Shown here: piece after piece, positions 32,438 to 43,499 of the stretch
Layout: the number at the start of each line of letters is the position of its first letter
Position numbering within the stretch: position 1 is the first letter of the stretch
DNA from: Larix kaempferi
Lineage: Eukaryota > Streptophyta > Pinopsida > Pinales > Pinaceae
NCBI GenBank assembly: GCA_027924585.1
Contig: BSBM01000186.1
Coordinates: 3,348,001 to 3,412,000, forward strand
Direction: 5' to 3'
DNA: 64,000 nt
Notes under the pieces: generated by a model
Seen by the model: only the letters and a program-made list of their open reading frames with translations
Told to the model about the DNA's origin: nothing
Database searches by the model: none
Position numbers and translations under genes: made by a program

Positions 32438-33721
32438 TCACTTTAAAATATTTGGAAATCTCCTACCAATTCTTACCCATTGGATATTTGTGATTTTTCC
32501 ACGATTTTTCATAGCATTCACTGTTATATCTACACCTGTGTATTGCTCATAACTTATAGGTGGCTGACTTTTAAATGTCATTCTTAAGCTAGCCAAGAGT
32601 TCAAATTCTTTTGATAGCTTTTCCATTATGACTGCCTCTTTTAAATTTCCTTCTATGCCTTCAAATGTTGCATCATTGTTTATTTTGTTGTTTAAAAACA
32701 CTTGATATGATTCTTGGGTGTACAAATCACCATTCTCATCCCAATGGAATGGAAATCCTTTTTCTAATGCATCTATGAACAATCCTTTAAAGAAGGTGAT
32801 TTCTCTTATTAGATTGTTTACCTTGGTTTGGCCTCTATTCATTAATTTCTTTGTTATCACCAAATTGGCATTTGTAATGATATGTGTTTTGTCAGTGCCC
32901 CTCAATGTTTGCTATTGGGCTTTGGTCCCACTATTCAAAAATTTTATTACATTCTGAGCTATGTTCAATTTTTTGAATATCTCAATTGATATAGTGTCCC
33001 ACAAGGTGTGTTTGGTCCCTTTCAGGGTGCTTTCAGGGGTGCCTTCCGTATGATTGGTTTTGACAATAGATCACCTCTTTTTGGAACTAGTCCTTCTCCT
33101 TCTTTACCTGCTCAAGGAGCTCATCCCTTTCTATTATATTTTCATTTAGATTCATATCCTCTGCTTCCTTTGAATCCAACATTTTCTCGATATTGATTAT
33201 TTCTACTTGCTTCATGGACAGACCCATCATAAGTTTACTTGTCCCTTTAGTTGACCGAGGGGTGGCTTGAGCTGTAATTGTTGCCTTTTCTAATTCTAGC
33301 CTAGAAACCTGTAGTTTTAGGCAAGTTACCTTTTCTTTGTACTGCTTCATGGAGCTCTTATAATCTAGCATCTCCTTGTGGATATTCTCCTTCTCCTCTT
33401 GGGGTACCAATAGCTCTGGGGTCTATACATGTTCTACCTTTGGTAGCTTCAATTTCTTCTTCAACACTTGGATCTCATTGTCCTTTTGCAACATCAATGA
33501 TTGCACATGAGTGAGATCACTTGGATTAGCCCCAAGTGGAACCATTTTCTGTTCTAGTTCTTTGATAGTCAACTGCTTGGCTTTGGTGGCCACCTTCTCT
33601 AACTTTAACTGCTTTTCAATCTTCTGCACTAGCGCCTGCTTCTTCTTAACATTGTTTGATAGAAAATCCACTCGAACGGATGCGAGCTAGATCTCCCTAG
33701 CTCAATGTGATAGTAGAACAA
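32438..33721 (-). pseudogene. Coiled-coil ORF of unknown family, decayed
   Basis: On the minus strand a near-continuous reading runs from about 33721 to a stop at 32438, roughly 420 codons. The open pieces are 33671-33423, 33410-33087 and 32905-32438. The first two are joined in phase across one TAG. A frame change occurs near 33080, and further TAGs fall near 33695 and 32910. The N-terminal 230 residues are Lys/Glu/Leu-rich with heptad-like spacing, as in a long coiled coil. The C-terminal 250 residues are mixed alpha/beta in character (PFHWDENGDLYTQESYQVFL) and unfamiliar to me. A donor-like AAG/GTAAAACA on the minus strand near 33795 suggests an upstream exon. It could be a host gene fragment or an accessory transposon ORF. 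Confidence 0.5.
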
Positions 33722-33959
33722 ATAGAACAGACTATAAACCACCTTCCTAAATCTAGTTAAAGATCAAGTTATTAGATGTTTTACCTTAAGTTTGTAGCCC
33801 TTTATCCTGGATGTTGTTCTATGCCTCGTGGTCGTCAGATCTCAGCTACAAGACCTGCCAAGACACATAGAACAAGACAAACGAGTAAAAAGCATCTAAA
33901 CAGTAACAGATCTAAATAAACAGTTAAGAAGTAAACTACACAATATCATCAACACAATA

Positions 33960-34548
33960 ATATTGGAGGAAAGTGTTTATATTACTGTAAAAATAGGGTA
34001 AGTACATAGAAGAAAATGACTACAACCAAAACTTAACGAAGCAATCCTTCTCCATCCAAGCCAATGCCATAACCTCCAAGGAAGTGTCAGTCTCTCAATG
34101 GATGAGTAGAGATATCTCTAAAGTGATTTCACCAGCATGTAGACACTATAGACTTCCTCCCTTTAGAGTGGGATAGAGCTTCATTTATATAAGACTAAGT
34201 GGATAGGCTATGGATAGAGTAGGTTGAGATATGATAGGAGAGAGATAGGGGATCCTTCCAAGGGGTTAGAAACTGAATGCTAGCTCTCCCAAAAGGTCAG
34301 GGATAGGGATCCATGTTTGCTGGCTTCGAGAATGGGCTCAAAGAAGCTATTTTTGTCCATTAAGTAACATCATCACACCCTGCAAGATGACAAGCCGGTA
34401 TGTCGTAGGTTGCATGAGGACAACCTGCGACGACCTCTCAAAACCTAGTATAAATGAGTATGTATCTCTTCCAGGTTAATAACTTAGTCAAGGAAACTTT
34501 AGGGATGTATACACTAAATCTCACGATGGTAAGATTTTAGGTGTAACA
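33960..34548 (-). mobile_element. Candidate 3' LTR of the minus-strand Tat-like gypsy element
   Basis: On the minus strand, GTGGGGCATTT, a polypurine-like stretch, is followed by TGTTACACC at 34548, a plausible LTR start. A TATATAAATGAAGC promoter-like block lies inside near 34190. The far end is not determined; 33722-33960 holds no recognisable feature. Confidence 0.4.
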
Positions 34549-36041
34549 AAATGCCCCACAAAGCATGAAGCTATTGAAATTTGGACAGTTGAAATGCTTT
34601 GACAAAAGAAATGGCAATGGCTCGTCGGACAAAGGATGTCACTGCAGTACAACTGACTCTGAGTATACAGTCTCATATGATGTACAACATGGCTACTGAC
34701 CAATACAATACAGATCCATGGTATTAATGAACGACTGAACACAATCGTGGCTACTAGACACAAGCATAGATCCATGATGAGATGATAACATAGCCATGAC
34801 CAATACAAATGTGGATCTGTGTAATATGACTCAATACAATATCCATCACAACCTAGGTAAAATATGACTCCCCAGGGTCTTCAAGCTGAACCCGCAATGA
34901 TATGAATCTATCCATGTGATTACAAATGTCTTGGCGTCAAACATGGTATAAACCACTTGATTACTGATAATTGATGTATACCGTTAACAAGCACGAGGGA
35001 AATCACCATTAATTTCAATGATCCCCAAGGTATCACAGTACATATCACTAAACGTGAATAAATGAGCTCAAGTCGAACGCATGATGAAATCTTCCAATCA
35101 AGAGTCAATGATATAAACTCATGTTGAAAGCAAGCTAACCTTCCATTGAGGCATCGAGAGCCAAGGTACTTGGTTGGTTTCTAGATTCAATTCCCGGATG
35201 ATGTGTTGAAGTCGACAAGGATGAATCCATCGAAGGAGGGTCATGATGTATCCCCCATCATCGACATGAAACACGACAAAGGATGTGTAGAGCAGATCGG
35301 ATGGTACAATAACATGCAAGACTAACTCAGAATAGACCAACATGATGGAAGGTGTACTGACTACAAATAATGAATGGTGAGAGTATTCTTGAACATGGGA
35401 ATGTCATGACTTGGCATTATTGACATGACGAGTATGATACCGATTCCTAATGCAATTTAGGATGGAATCTTTCTTTGAATGAAACAAAGGAGTAACAAGA
35501 CTCAAGAAGTAGGTAAAACTCCAGGACAAATAAATAATCCAAGTGTAATATGCAAATTCAAATCAGTGCCATGTTCAAGAATGACTAGGTACTGCCACTG
35601 ACAAAGGGTGTAACATAAAAGCTTTCCTTTTTCCCATCATGAATCATGAGTGCCTCATGTGTTTTTTATGAGCTTGATGAGGGTAACCAGATGCTCGGTA
35701 TAGCTCATCTCAGAGATGAGTCCAATCTCAAATATTTTCCGAACCTAGGATAAGAGGGGTTCATCCCATGACGGGCGCTTCAATGTGAAAGTTTAACGAG
35801 TCAATTGAAGGTAAAACTCAGTTGTCATTTCATATTTAGAGAGTCTAAAAAGAACTAAAGAAGACTCCAACGGTCCTTTTTCGTAAAGTTAGCCTCATCG
35901 CCCGAAAAAAGGGTAAAACAACGCGGGAGAGGACTCTTCTAGTCATGATTGGCTGGAGTATACCTTTTTCATAAGTAGTGCCCCTTGGTTCGAAACAGGG
36001 GTAAACTATCACCAGGAAGACAACCATTCAAATACTTTAAC
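34549..36041 (-). mobile_element. 3' internal non-coding part of the Tat-like gypsy (left of the copia insertion)
   Basis: No coding sequence is recognised. ACAATACAGATCCATG-like words recur around 34690-34820. The segment ends at TTAAC (36037-36041), the left target duplication of the copia element, so it was originally contiguous with 50169 onward. Confidence 0.4.
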
Positions 36042-36489
36042 TGTTAAGTTTATACTAATTTGACTAGCAAGATCACTGAAAGAAACACAATCACAATATA
36101 GACAAAGATTTACCCTGGGAAACCCTCATGGGGTAGAAAACCCAGCAGATCTTTCCTCAAAATAGATGATCAACCAAATACAAGATGTAGAAACCAAACA
36201 AGAGCTCCTCCTCCTCCTATGCAGACCTCTCTCTCACTTGTGCGCTACTCCTAAGTGAGTGAATGAATGAGATAAGTGAGGAACATCCTCCTCTACTTAT
36301 ACTCATCTCCCGACTGACCGTTTACCCTAATGGGGACGACCTCTCCCAGGAGAGTCTAATAACCCCCAAATAATAAACTCAGGGCTGACCTCACATGGGA
36401 GATCTAATAAACCTAGTTACCACATTCTCTCAGAGGAATAACCATCTCCAGATATACAATAAGGTCACCATGGAAGAATGTACCATCTA
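36042..36489 (-). mobile_element. Truncated 3' LTR of the coding copia
   Basis: It matches the 5' LTR (49664-50163) from TGTTAA up to the ACCATCT block near 36485. The U3 start expected on the right (TTGGAAGTTACAATATTTCAACA in the 5' LTR) and the polypurine tract are missing, and sequence homologous to the LARD 3' internal segment follows directly. A deletion of roughly 70 bp across the polypurine/LTR junction explains this. Confidence 0.8.
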
Positions 36490-36714
36490 CAGGATATTAT
36501 AATAACATCTATAGGAGCAAGGAGTCATCAACTACATGGTACATGATACATCTATAAATCATTGGAAGCTTTCTTCATACATCATCATCAGTAACTCAAA
36601 CAATTACTGGAACATAATCAATACTGGAACATCAACATCTTCAGTATTGGGTCTTCATCTTCTGCAACACTCGAACAACCACAGTAACATCATCATCTGG
36701 ATCTCTCAATCAAC

Positions 36715-37015
36715 AGCCTCATCATCTAGATCTACCGATCAACATCATCTGTATCATCTTGATCTACAACATCTGGATCATCTCGATGTACAACATCTGG
36801 ATCATCTCAATCAACAGCATCTGGATCATCTCAATCAACAGCATCTCGATCATCTCGATCAACAGCATGTGGATCATCTCGATCTACAGCATTTGGATCA
36901 TCTCGATCAACGGCATCTGAATCATCTCGATCAACAGCATCTCGATCATCTCGATCAACAGCATCTGGATCATCTCGATCAACAACATCTGGATCATCTC
37001 GATCTACAGCATCAT
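36715..37015 (-). repeat. 24-bp array, about 12 copies
   Basis: Plus-strand unit TCTCGATCAACAGCATCTGG + ATCA. It occupies the same place, next to the 3' unique segment, as arrays 5-7 of the LARD, but with a different unit. Confidence 0.88.
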
Positions 37016-37029
37016 AGCAGCATACCCTG

Positions 37030-37262
37030 CAATACACATGATCCAATTCCGGGATGATCAATCCCTCTCACTTTAAGACACCTCTCATGTCCATGGATGA
37101 TGCAATCTAGTTCTTCTTTACAGGATGATCAATCCTGATCCTTTCAAGACATGTCCATGTCTAGGGATGATGCAATCCTTGATCCGTTTGAGACAAATCC
37201 ATGTCTAGGGATGATACAGTACGTGATCCATTTAATACAAATCCATGTCTTGGGATGATATA
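37030..37262 (-). repeat. About 57-bp diverged units with AGACAT/ATGTCT stems
   Basis: On the minus strand the units read GGATTGCATCATCC, then AGACATGGACATGTCT. These are the same two inverted repeats as LARD array 4. Confidence 0.7.
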
Positions 37263-37269
37263 GTCTGTG

Positions 37270-37550
37270 ACTATAGAGCCAGCCCTTTTTCATGCTGGAT
37301 GTATCACATCTACAGAGCCAACCCTTTTTCATGCTAGATGTAACCCATCTATAGAGCCAGCCCTTTTTCATGCTGGATGTAACACATCTATAGAGCCAAC
37401 CCTTTTTCATGATGGATGTAATACATCTACAGAGCCAACCCTTTTTCATGCTGGATGTAACCTAGATCAAATATAGGATTTATCACCACAGAGCCAGTCC
37501 TTTTTCATACTGGATGTGACCTAGATCAAATCTAGGATTTATCACATACA
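37270..37550 (-). repeat. 39-bp hairpin array, about 6-7 copies
   Basis: On the minus strand each unit contains CCAGC-ATGAAAAAGG-GCTGG or a variant. The last copy (about 37497-37517) has CCAGT...ACTGG, and others show GTTGG or CTAGC arms compatible with G-U pairs. Two flanking palindromes follow, CCTAGAT-CAA-ATCTAGG at 37520-37536 and a near copy at 37461-37477. Confidence 0.85.
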
Positions 37551-37564
37551 TTTTAAACTAAAAG

Positions 37565-37895
37565 CTCAGGGATGATGCAGTCCTATCATCAATTTTCAGA
37601 GACAAATGTCTACAGATCAATTCAGGGGACCAAATTTCAGGGATGAGGCAATCCCTCTTGTCCACTAGGGACTTCTTTCTCGAAGAAAGATGTCTACAGA
37701 TCAATTCAGGGGACCGAAGTCCAGGGACAATGAAATCCCTCTTGTCCACTAGGGACTTCTTTCTCGAAGACAGATTTCTATGGATCAATTCAGGGGGCCA
37801 ATGTCCAGGGATGATGCAATCCCTCTTGTCCACTAGGGATTTCTTTCTCGGAGACATATGTCTACGGATCTCTTTTAGAACATATGTTCAAGGAT
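37565..37895 (-). repeat. 84-bp array, about 4 copies
   Basis: On the minus strand: GGGATTGCATCATCCC, GGAC-TTCG-GTCC in one unit, then a TCTTCGAGAAAGAAGTCC-like block. This is homologous to LARD array 1 and lies, as there, first after the pol position. Confidence 0.85.
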
Positions 37896-38027
37896 GATAC
37901 AATCCACTCATCAACTTAGACCTTGTCTAAGGACCATTTACCAACCTCACTATTGGTATCACCAATATAGGTATTGACAACATCGACCTTACTGTTGATA
38001 CAGGAAGTCTCATCATCAGTGACCACA

Positions 38028-38599
38028 TCACCCCCCCTTCCGAGGAGGGTCCTTCTGAACTACACCAAGCTTGTCTCGAAAATACTCAAACTTTACTCGA
38101 GACAGAGGTTTGGTCAAGATATCAGCAACTTGTTCGTCAGTGCTCACATACTCAAGCTTGATAGCTCCTTTCTGCACCATATCCCATATATAAAAATATC
38201 GGATCTCTATGTGCTTTGACTTATCATGGAACACTGGATTCTATGTCATCTTGATACAACTCTGGTTGTCACACATGATCACAGTGGCGTCCATCTTTAA
38301 GTCAAATAGTCCTTATAATAGTTTTCGAAGTCATACTGCTTCACAACTAGCAGAGCAAGCAGCTATGTATTCTGCTTCATCTATGCTGAGAGCCACACTA
38401 GATTGCTTCCTGCTAAACCACGAGATCATGGCAGATCCTAGACAATAACATCCTCCCGATGTACTTTTCCTATCTGATACACTTCCTTCCCAATCAGCAT
38501 CTGTGTAGCCATGCAATTTGAAATCATGATCTCAAAGATAACATAGACCAAAGTCTATCATACCTTTTAGGTACCTCATCACATGCTTTGCAGCTATCA
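38028..38599 (-). pseudogene. Copia RNase H
   Basis: The C-terminal domain of the copia polyprotein degrades RNA in the RNA/DNA hybrid. Visible blocks are GYTDADWEGSVSDRKSTSG, SWFSRKQSSVALSIDEAEYIAA, CDNQSC and DKSKHIEIRYFYIWDMVQKG. The product ends KPLSRVKFEYFRDKLGVVQ with a TGA at 38028-38030. Stops (TGA near 38525, TAA and TAG near 38240-38320) break the frame. Confidence 0.88.
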
Positions 38600-39570
38600 A
38601 GTGAACTCATCTAGGTTCCACTAGATACTGACTCAAGGTATTCACGGCAAAGCATATATCTGGTTTGGTATTTGTCAAATACATCAATGACCCAATAATC
38701 TGTCTGTACATAGTCATATCCACTAACTCTGATGAGTCATCAGCTAACAGCTTCAGGCTGGAATCCATGGGAGTGGCCATGGATTTACATTCCAACATGT
38801 CAAATCTCTTCAATATTTCCACAACATACTTTCCTTGGTTGAGAAAGATTCCTCTTGGTCCTTTCCATACTTCCAGACCTAGGAAGTAATGCATCAATCT
38901 GAGATCTTTCACCTCAAATTTTGAAGAGAGATTCTTCTTGCACTTGATGATCTATTTCTCATTTCCAGTTAGCAATAATATGATAGGTTCATCATCCATA
39001 ACTTTGAGATAAAGGTTAGGATCAACTTTACTCTTGGTAAAGCCCAAGCTAGTCAAGAAACTGTCAATTCTGCCATACCAAGCTCTAGGAGCTTGCTTCA
39101 ACCCATACAAGGCCTTCTTTAGTTTGCACACATGGGTTCTTCCATCTTCCACCTCGAATCCTTGTGGTTGTTCTATGTACACTTCCTCCTCAATCACACC
39201 ATTCAGGAAGGCTATCTTCACATGCATCTGGTGTAATTCCCACTTCATCATGGATGCAAGTGCCATGATGGTTCTAATGGAAGTGTACCTTGCAACTAGT
39301 GCAAATGTTTCTTCATAGTCAATTCCCTCTTTCTGAGAGAATCCTCTGGCCACAAACCTTGCCTTATACTTTTCAATGCTGCCATCCGCAGCATGCTTTA
39401 TCTTGTATATCCATTTGGAGGATACCACACTTTTATCCTTTAGTTTGGGAACTATTTCCCAAACATCATTCTTCATTATTGATTGGTATTCCTCTGTCAT
39501 TTCTTCCACCCACTCTTTCTTATGAGATGCCTCTTCATAATTGGTGGGTTCTTGATCTACAAGATCACAC
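38600..39570 (-). pseudogene. Copia reverse transcriptase, catalytic boxes lost
   Basis: Copies element RNA into DNA in the cytoplasmic particle. Seen: NDVWEIVPK, SSKWIYKIKH, KARFVARGFSQKEGIDYEETF, KKALYGLKQAPRAWYGRID and, in the downstream piece, MHYFLGLEVWK and SLMYLTNTKPDICFAV. Two catalytic defects are visible. The first aspartate block, normally MDVK, reads MHVK. The YVDD box is absent, the sequence passing from IILLL directly to TGNEK at about 38970, an in-frame loss of about seven codons. A TAG follows near 38950. Confidence 0.88.
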
Positions 39571-40937
39571 ATTAGGGCCACATAGTTGGAGAATGTCTTT
39601 GGTTTCTTGCTCACCCTAGTGGAGCCTTCAGGAGCTCCATATTTTTCTGCTCCTAGTATAGTGTCTCTTGCCCAAGCTGGATTTCTCTTCCTTGAAATTT
39701 CTATGACAGGGGGTTCTTTTAGTTCCATCATGTCATGGTCTTCAGGAGTTGTCTCTTCAGGGGTGGGTGCAGCTTTTGTGATTCTGGAAGGTGCCTCTTC
39801 CTCATATACTTCTTCATGTTGGCACTTCCTAGATCTCTTGAGAGTTGCCTCTTCATCAAATGTCACATCCCTACTTATTTCCATATGATGGAATCCTGGG
39901 ATGTATATTCTGAATGCTTTGGATGCCTCACAATATCCAACAAATATTCCTTTCTTCCCAGATGGATCTAGCTTGGTCCGCTTTTCTTTTTGAATGTGAA
40001 TGTATACTAGGCATCCAAATATCTTGAGGTGAATTACTTCAGGCTTCTTCCCTATAAACACTTCTTCTGGGGTCTTGAAATCAAGAGCACTATGAGATAG
40101 TCTATTCTGCACATAGACTGTTGTCCTGGCTACTTCAGCCCATAGATACATAGGTAGATCTTGATCATGTATCATTGTTTTTACTGCTTCCATAATAGTT
40201 CTATTCTTTCTTTCCGCAACACCATTCTGTTGGGGATTGTAGGGAGTGGTTAGTTCCCTCTTGATTCCAGCTTCTTTACAAAAGACTTCAAAATCTTTTG
40301 AAGTATATTCTCCACCATTATTTGTCCTGAGTATCTTAATCTTCTTTTCTGAATGGTTTTCTATCAAGGCTTTGAATTCCTTGAACTTTCCAAAAACTTA
40401 ATCTTTTCCCTTCAGAAAATATATCCAAGTCTTTATTGAATAGTCATCAATGAAACTAAGGTAGTATTCATATCCACTTAAGGCTGTGGATGGCATTGGT
40501 CCACATACATTTGAATGAATCAATTCCAATGTACTCTTAGTCTTTGTATCACTCTTTGGAAATGGGTTCTTGACATTCTTTCCTTTTGCACACCCTTTGC
40601 AAGTGCCATCATGATCAATATTTAGGTTTGGTAATCCTATGACTACCTTGCTTTCATAAGGTAATGCTTTGTAGTTAATGTGAGCAAGCCTTCTATGCCA
40701 TAGCTCACTTGGGCTAGTGGCTTCATGAACAAGGCAAGCTTCTGGATGGCCTTTGAGTTTGTATAGATCTCCTTCCTCTTCACCAATAACAATTGCATCG
40801 TCAATTGATTTTCTTTTGGGACACATTAGTACTTGCCCATCTATGAATGCAACCCTATAGCCTTTCTTATACAAAGAAGAGATAGAGAGTAAGTTCTTCT
40901 TCAAACCTGGTACATATAAGATTTCCTTCATCTTCAA
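39571..40937 (-). pseudogene. Copia integrase with zinc-binding region
   Basis: Inserts the cDNA into the genome. The GAG-pre-integrase part shows LWHRRLAHINYKAL and CKGCAKGK, the HHCC zinc finger. The core shows FIDDYS, then RTNNGGEY, then GVAERKNRT. In the family the middle block is RTDNGGEY, so the second catalytic aspartate is now Asn (AAT near 40320). Its spacing to the Glu of AERKN is the usual D-X35-E. A TAA at about 40398 interrupts the frame. The acidic connection region before RT (about 39600-39850) is typical. Confidence 0.88.
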
Positions 40938-41160
40938 TGGGGTTCTAGAATCAATCTTCTAGCTTGCTTCACCAATTCCCTTGATGGGATATTGATAGTC
41001 ATCTCCTAGAGATACCTTATGCGGAGAGGTCTTCTCTTCAATTCTTGAGAGAGTCTTCTTTTGTCCTATCATGTGCTTTGAAGCACCACTATCAATGAGC
41101 CATGTATCTTCTCTAGGTGTCATAGACCCAGAGAGTGCAGAGAATAGAACATATTATTCC
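40938..41160 (-). pseudogene. Copia aspartic protease
   Basis: Cleaves the polyprotein. The active-site block TWLIDSGASKHM is intact near 41085-41110, followed by KVSLGDDYQYPIKGIGEAS. A TAG follows near 40965 and a TAA lies upstream near 41155. Confidence 0.82.
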
Positions 41161-41404
41161 GCATCTTATTTTTCTATTTTAGTTCTTTTCTTTTGAGGCC
41201 TTTTCTCTTCCTCTTCTTCACTATCATCTTCTTCCAAATGTGCTTGATGTCTTTTGTAAATATTCTTCTTCTTATTTGAAGGACAATTTCTAGCAATGTG
41301 TCCTAGTTTGTGACAACTATAACATTGAATTGAGGAGAGATATCTTTCTGTGTTTACTCCACCTTTCTTTTTAAATCTATTAGGAGGTTGTGACTCCTTG
41401 TGAC
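41161..41404 (-). pseudogene. Copia gag, nucleocapsid part (left of nested insertion)
   Basis: Contains CYSCHKLGHIARNC, a CX2CX4HX4C zinc knuckle, followed by a Lys-rich then Asp/Glu-rich linker. The frame starts at the insertion boundary and continues the gag reading frame of 48570-49224 when one copy of the five-base target duplication is discounted. Confidence 0.85.
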
Positions 41405-42048
41405 TGTTAGTTTTTCAGAATTTACTTCAATCTGATCTAGGATCTTAACTGAGAGAACAACATGTATAGCATATCTACAACATATCAATCATGAACACAA
41501 TAATGCAAGCACACAATAAAAACACATTTTACTTGGGAAAACTATAAAGGTGAAAAATCCCAATAACTTCCTTAGAGACAGATAGAGCAATGATACAACC
41601 CAAGCATAAGAGATAGACATCTCCTAGAAGTAGCTCCTCCTCCTCCACAAGTGCGCCACTCTCCCGAGAGTGTGAGAGAGAATAGAATGATCAAATAGAG
41701 TGCCTCCCGCACTTCATTTATACTTGACTTGACTTGCCTAATAACCTTTACTAGGTCGGCCTTAACTTAACCACATAACATAATGCTAACCGGGCCGACC
41801 CCCAATAGGTTGGTCTAATAACCCTTTGACCCACATGACTTATACAGGGCCGACCCCAACACGGTGGTCTAATAACCCATTAAGTATAAGTTACGACACT
41901 TACAATATAAATGACGACACTTCCGTATAGAGGAATAATAACATCTCTATAGGAATACAAACATTTCCGTATAGAGGAATAATACCATCTCTATAGGAGT
42001 ACAATATACATATATGAAATACATTCCGAAGTTACATATACATCAACA
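41405..42048 (-). mobile_element. 3' LTR of the nested element (644 bp)
   Basis: TGTTAG...CAACA, with the polypurine complement CTCCCTCTTAAC directly to its right. Confidence 0.88.
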
Positions 42049-42062
42049 CTCCCTCTTAACTA
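42049..42062 (-). promoter_or_regulatory. Polypurine tract of the nested element
   Basis: The minus strand reads GTTAAGAGGGAG against the LTR start. The LARD equivalent is GTTAAGGGGGAG. Confidence 0.8.
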
Positions 42063-43499
42063 GAAAGGTATTTCTCGACATAGGTCTTCTAGCACAAGTC
42101 TTCTTCTCTGGATCATCGTCACTGGATAATCGTCATTGAGTCATCATCATCATCACTGCTACTACTATCTCAATCAATCTTTGAATCTACTCATCATAGG
42201 AAGTTCTACAGAGCCAGTCCTTTTTCATACTAGATGTAGGCCCACCACCTGTAGGTCTTCATCATCACTGGCCATACTGTGGAATCCTCAGGACTTATTA
42301 TGTGCATCACAAAACCTTAAAAGAGTCTCTTGGCTAGAAAGAACCCTAAAGAGCATCTGAGGTCTTTTTTATCCCATCCATATCTCCATGACTTATTACA
42401 TGTGACTGTCACAAAACCTTAAAAGAGTGTCCCAGGAATGTTTATGTGCATAGCACGACCGGAAAGAACTCTAAAGAGCATCCCAGGAACATTTATGTGC
42501 CTAAGCACGACCGACAAGATCTCTATGACTGATTACATGTGACCTCTGGTACAAACCCTCAAAAGAGAATCCCAGGGCTTATTATGGGCACACAAACCAA
42601 CCTATCGGATCTCCCAGGTCTTACATGTAGCAGCCCACCACAAATCCTCGAAAGAGCATCCCAGGACTTATAACGGGAACACATCCCAACCTATCGGATC
42701 TCCTAGGTCTTACATGTGGACAACTATCACAAACCCTTGAAAGAGCATCACAGGACTTATTACGGGCACACAACCCAACCTATCAGATCTCCCAGGTCTT
42801 ACATGTGATACACAGTGCCAGTCCTTTTTCATACTGGATGTGACCTAGAACAAATCTAGGATTTCCTTTGCACAACCTGTCCATGGCCACAGAGTATCAA
42901 CCTAATACTCACCATACATCATCCTGATGTACACATGATCATCCTGATCATCATCATTGCATCGTCCTGATGCAAGTCATCTGGAGCAACATCCTAAATC
43001 TCGTCATCCATGATCATCCTGATCATACAATGCATCTACCTGATGCATACCAAGTATCTACTTGATACATATCGCCATACATGATCCACCTAATCATACA
43101 ATGTATCCACCTGATACATACATAGATACATGATCCACACAATCTATCCACCTGATATATATCAACATACATGATCTACCTGATCATACACAGTATCCAC
43201 CTAATACATATATAGATACATGGTCCAAGAATCCAACATGATGGATATACAAATACATATAAATGATCCAACTGATCATATCCAGCATCCAACATGATGT
43301 GTACATACATATACATATAAATGAGCCAACTGATCATATCCAGCATCCAACATGATGCGTACATACATATACATATAAATGATCCAACTGATCATATCCA
43401 GCATCATCCTGATGCATATACAAAACAGTAACTAGGGTATCATCCTGATGCTCATAATCTAGTGCTTAAATCCATAGCCATGTGAAGGATCCCCTTCCA
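42063..43499 (-). repeat. 3' non-coding region with 89-bp and 59-60-bp arrays and hairpins
   Basis: An 89-bp unit (AAAGAGCATCCCAGGACTTA...CCTATCGGATCTCC) occurs three times from 42562. A 59-60-bp unit with AAATGATCCAACTGATCATA occurs three times from 43259, preceded by diverged ATCCACCTGATACATA units. Hairpin CCAGT-N10-ACTGG is at 42818-42837, with a wobble version at 42214-42233. The former is followed by a CCTAGA...TCTAGG palindrome at 42844-42860. Position and hairpins match the coding element's 3' region though the units differ. Confidence 0.8.

Noticed and set aside
36536-37057. 173-aa His/Leu/Asp repeat protein
   Set aside because: Antisense reading of the 24-bp array; the unit length is a multiple of three.
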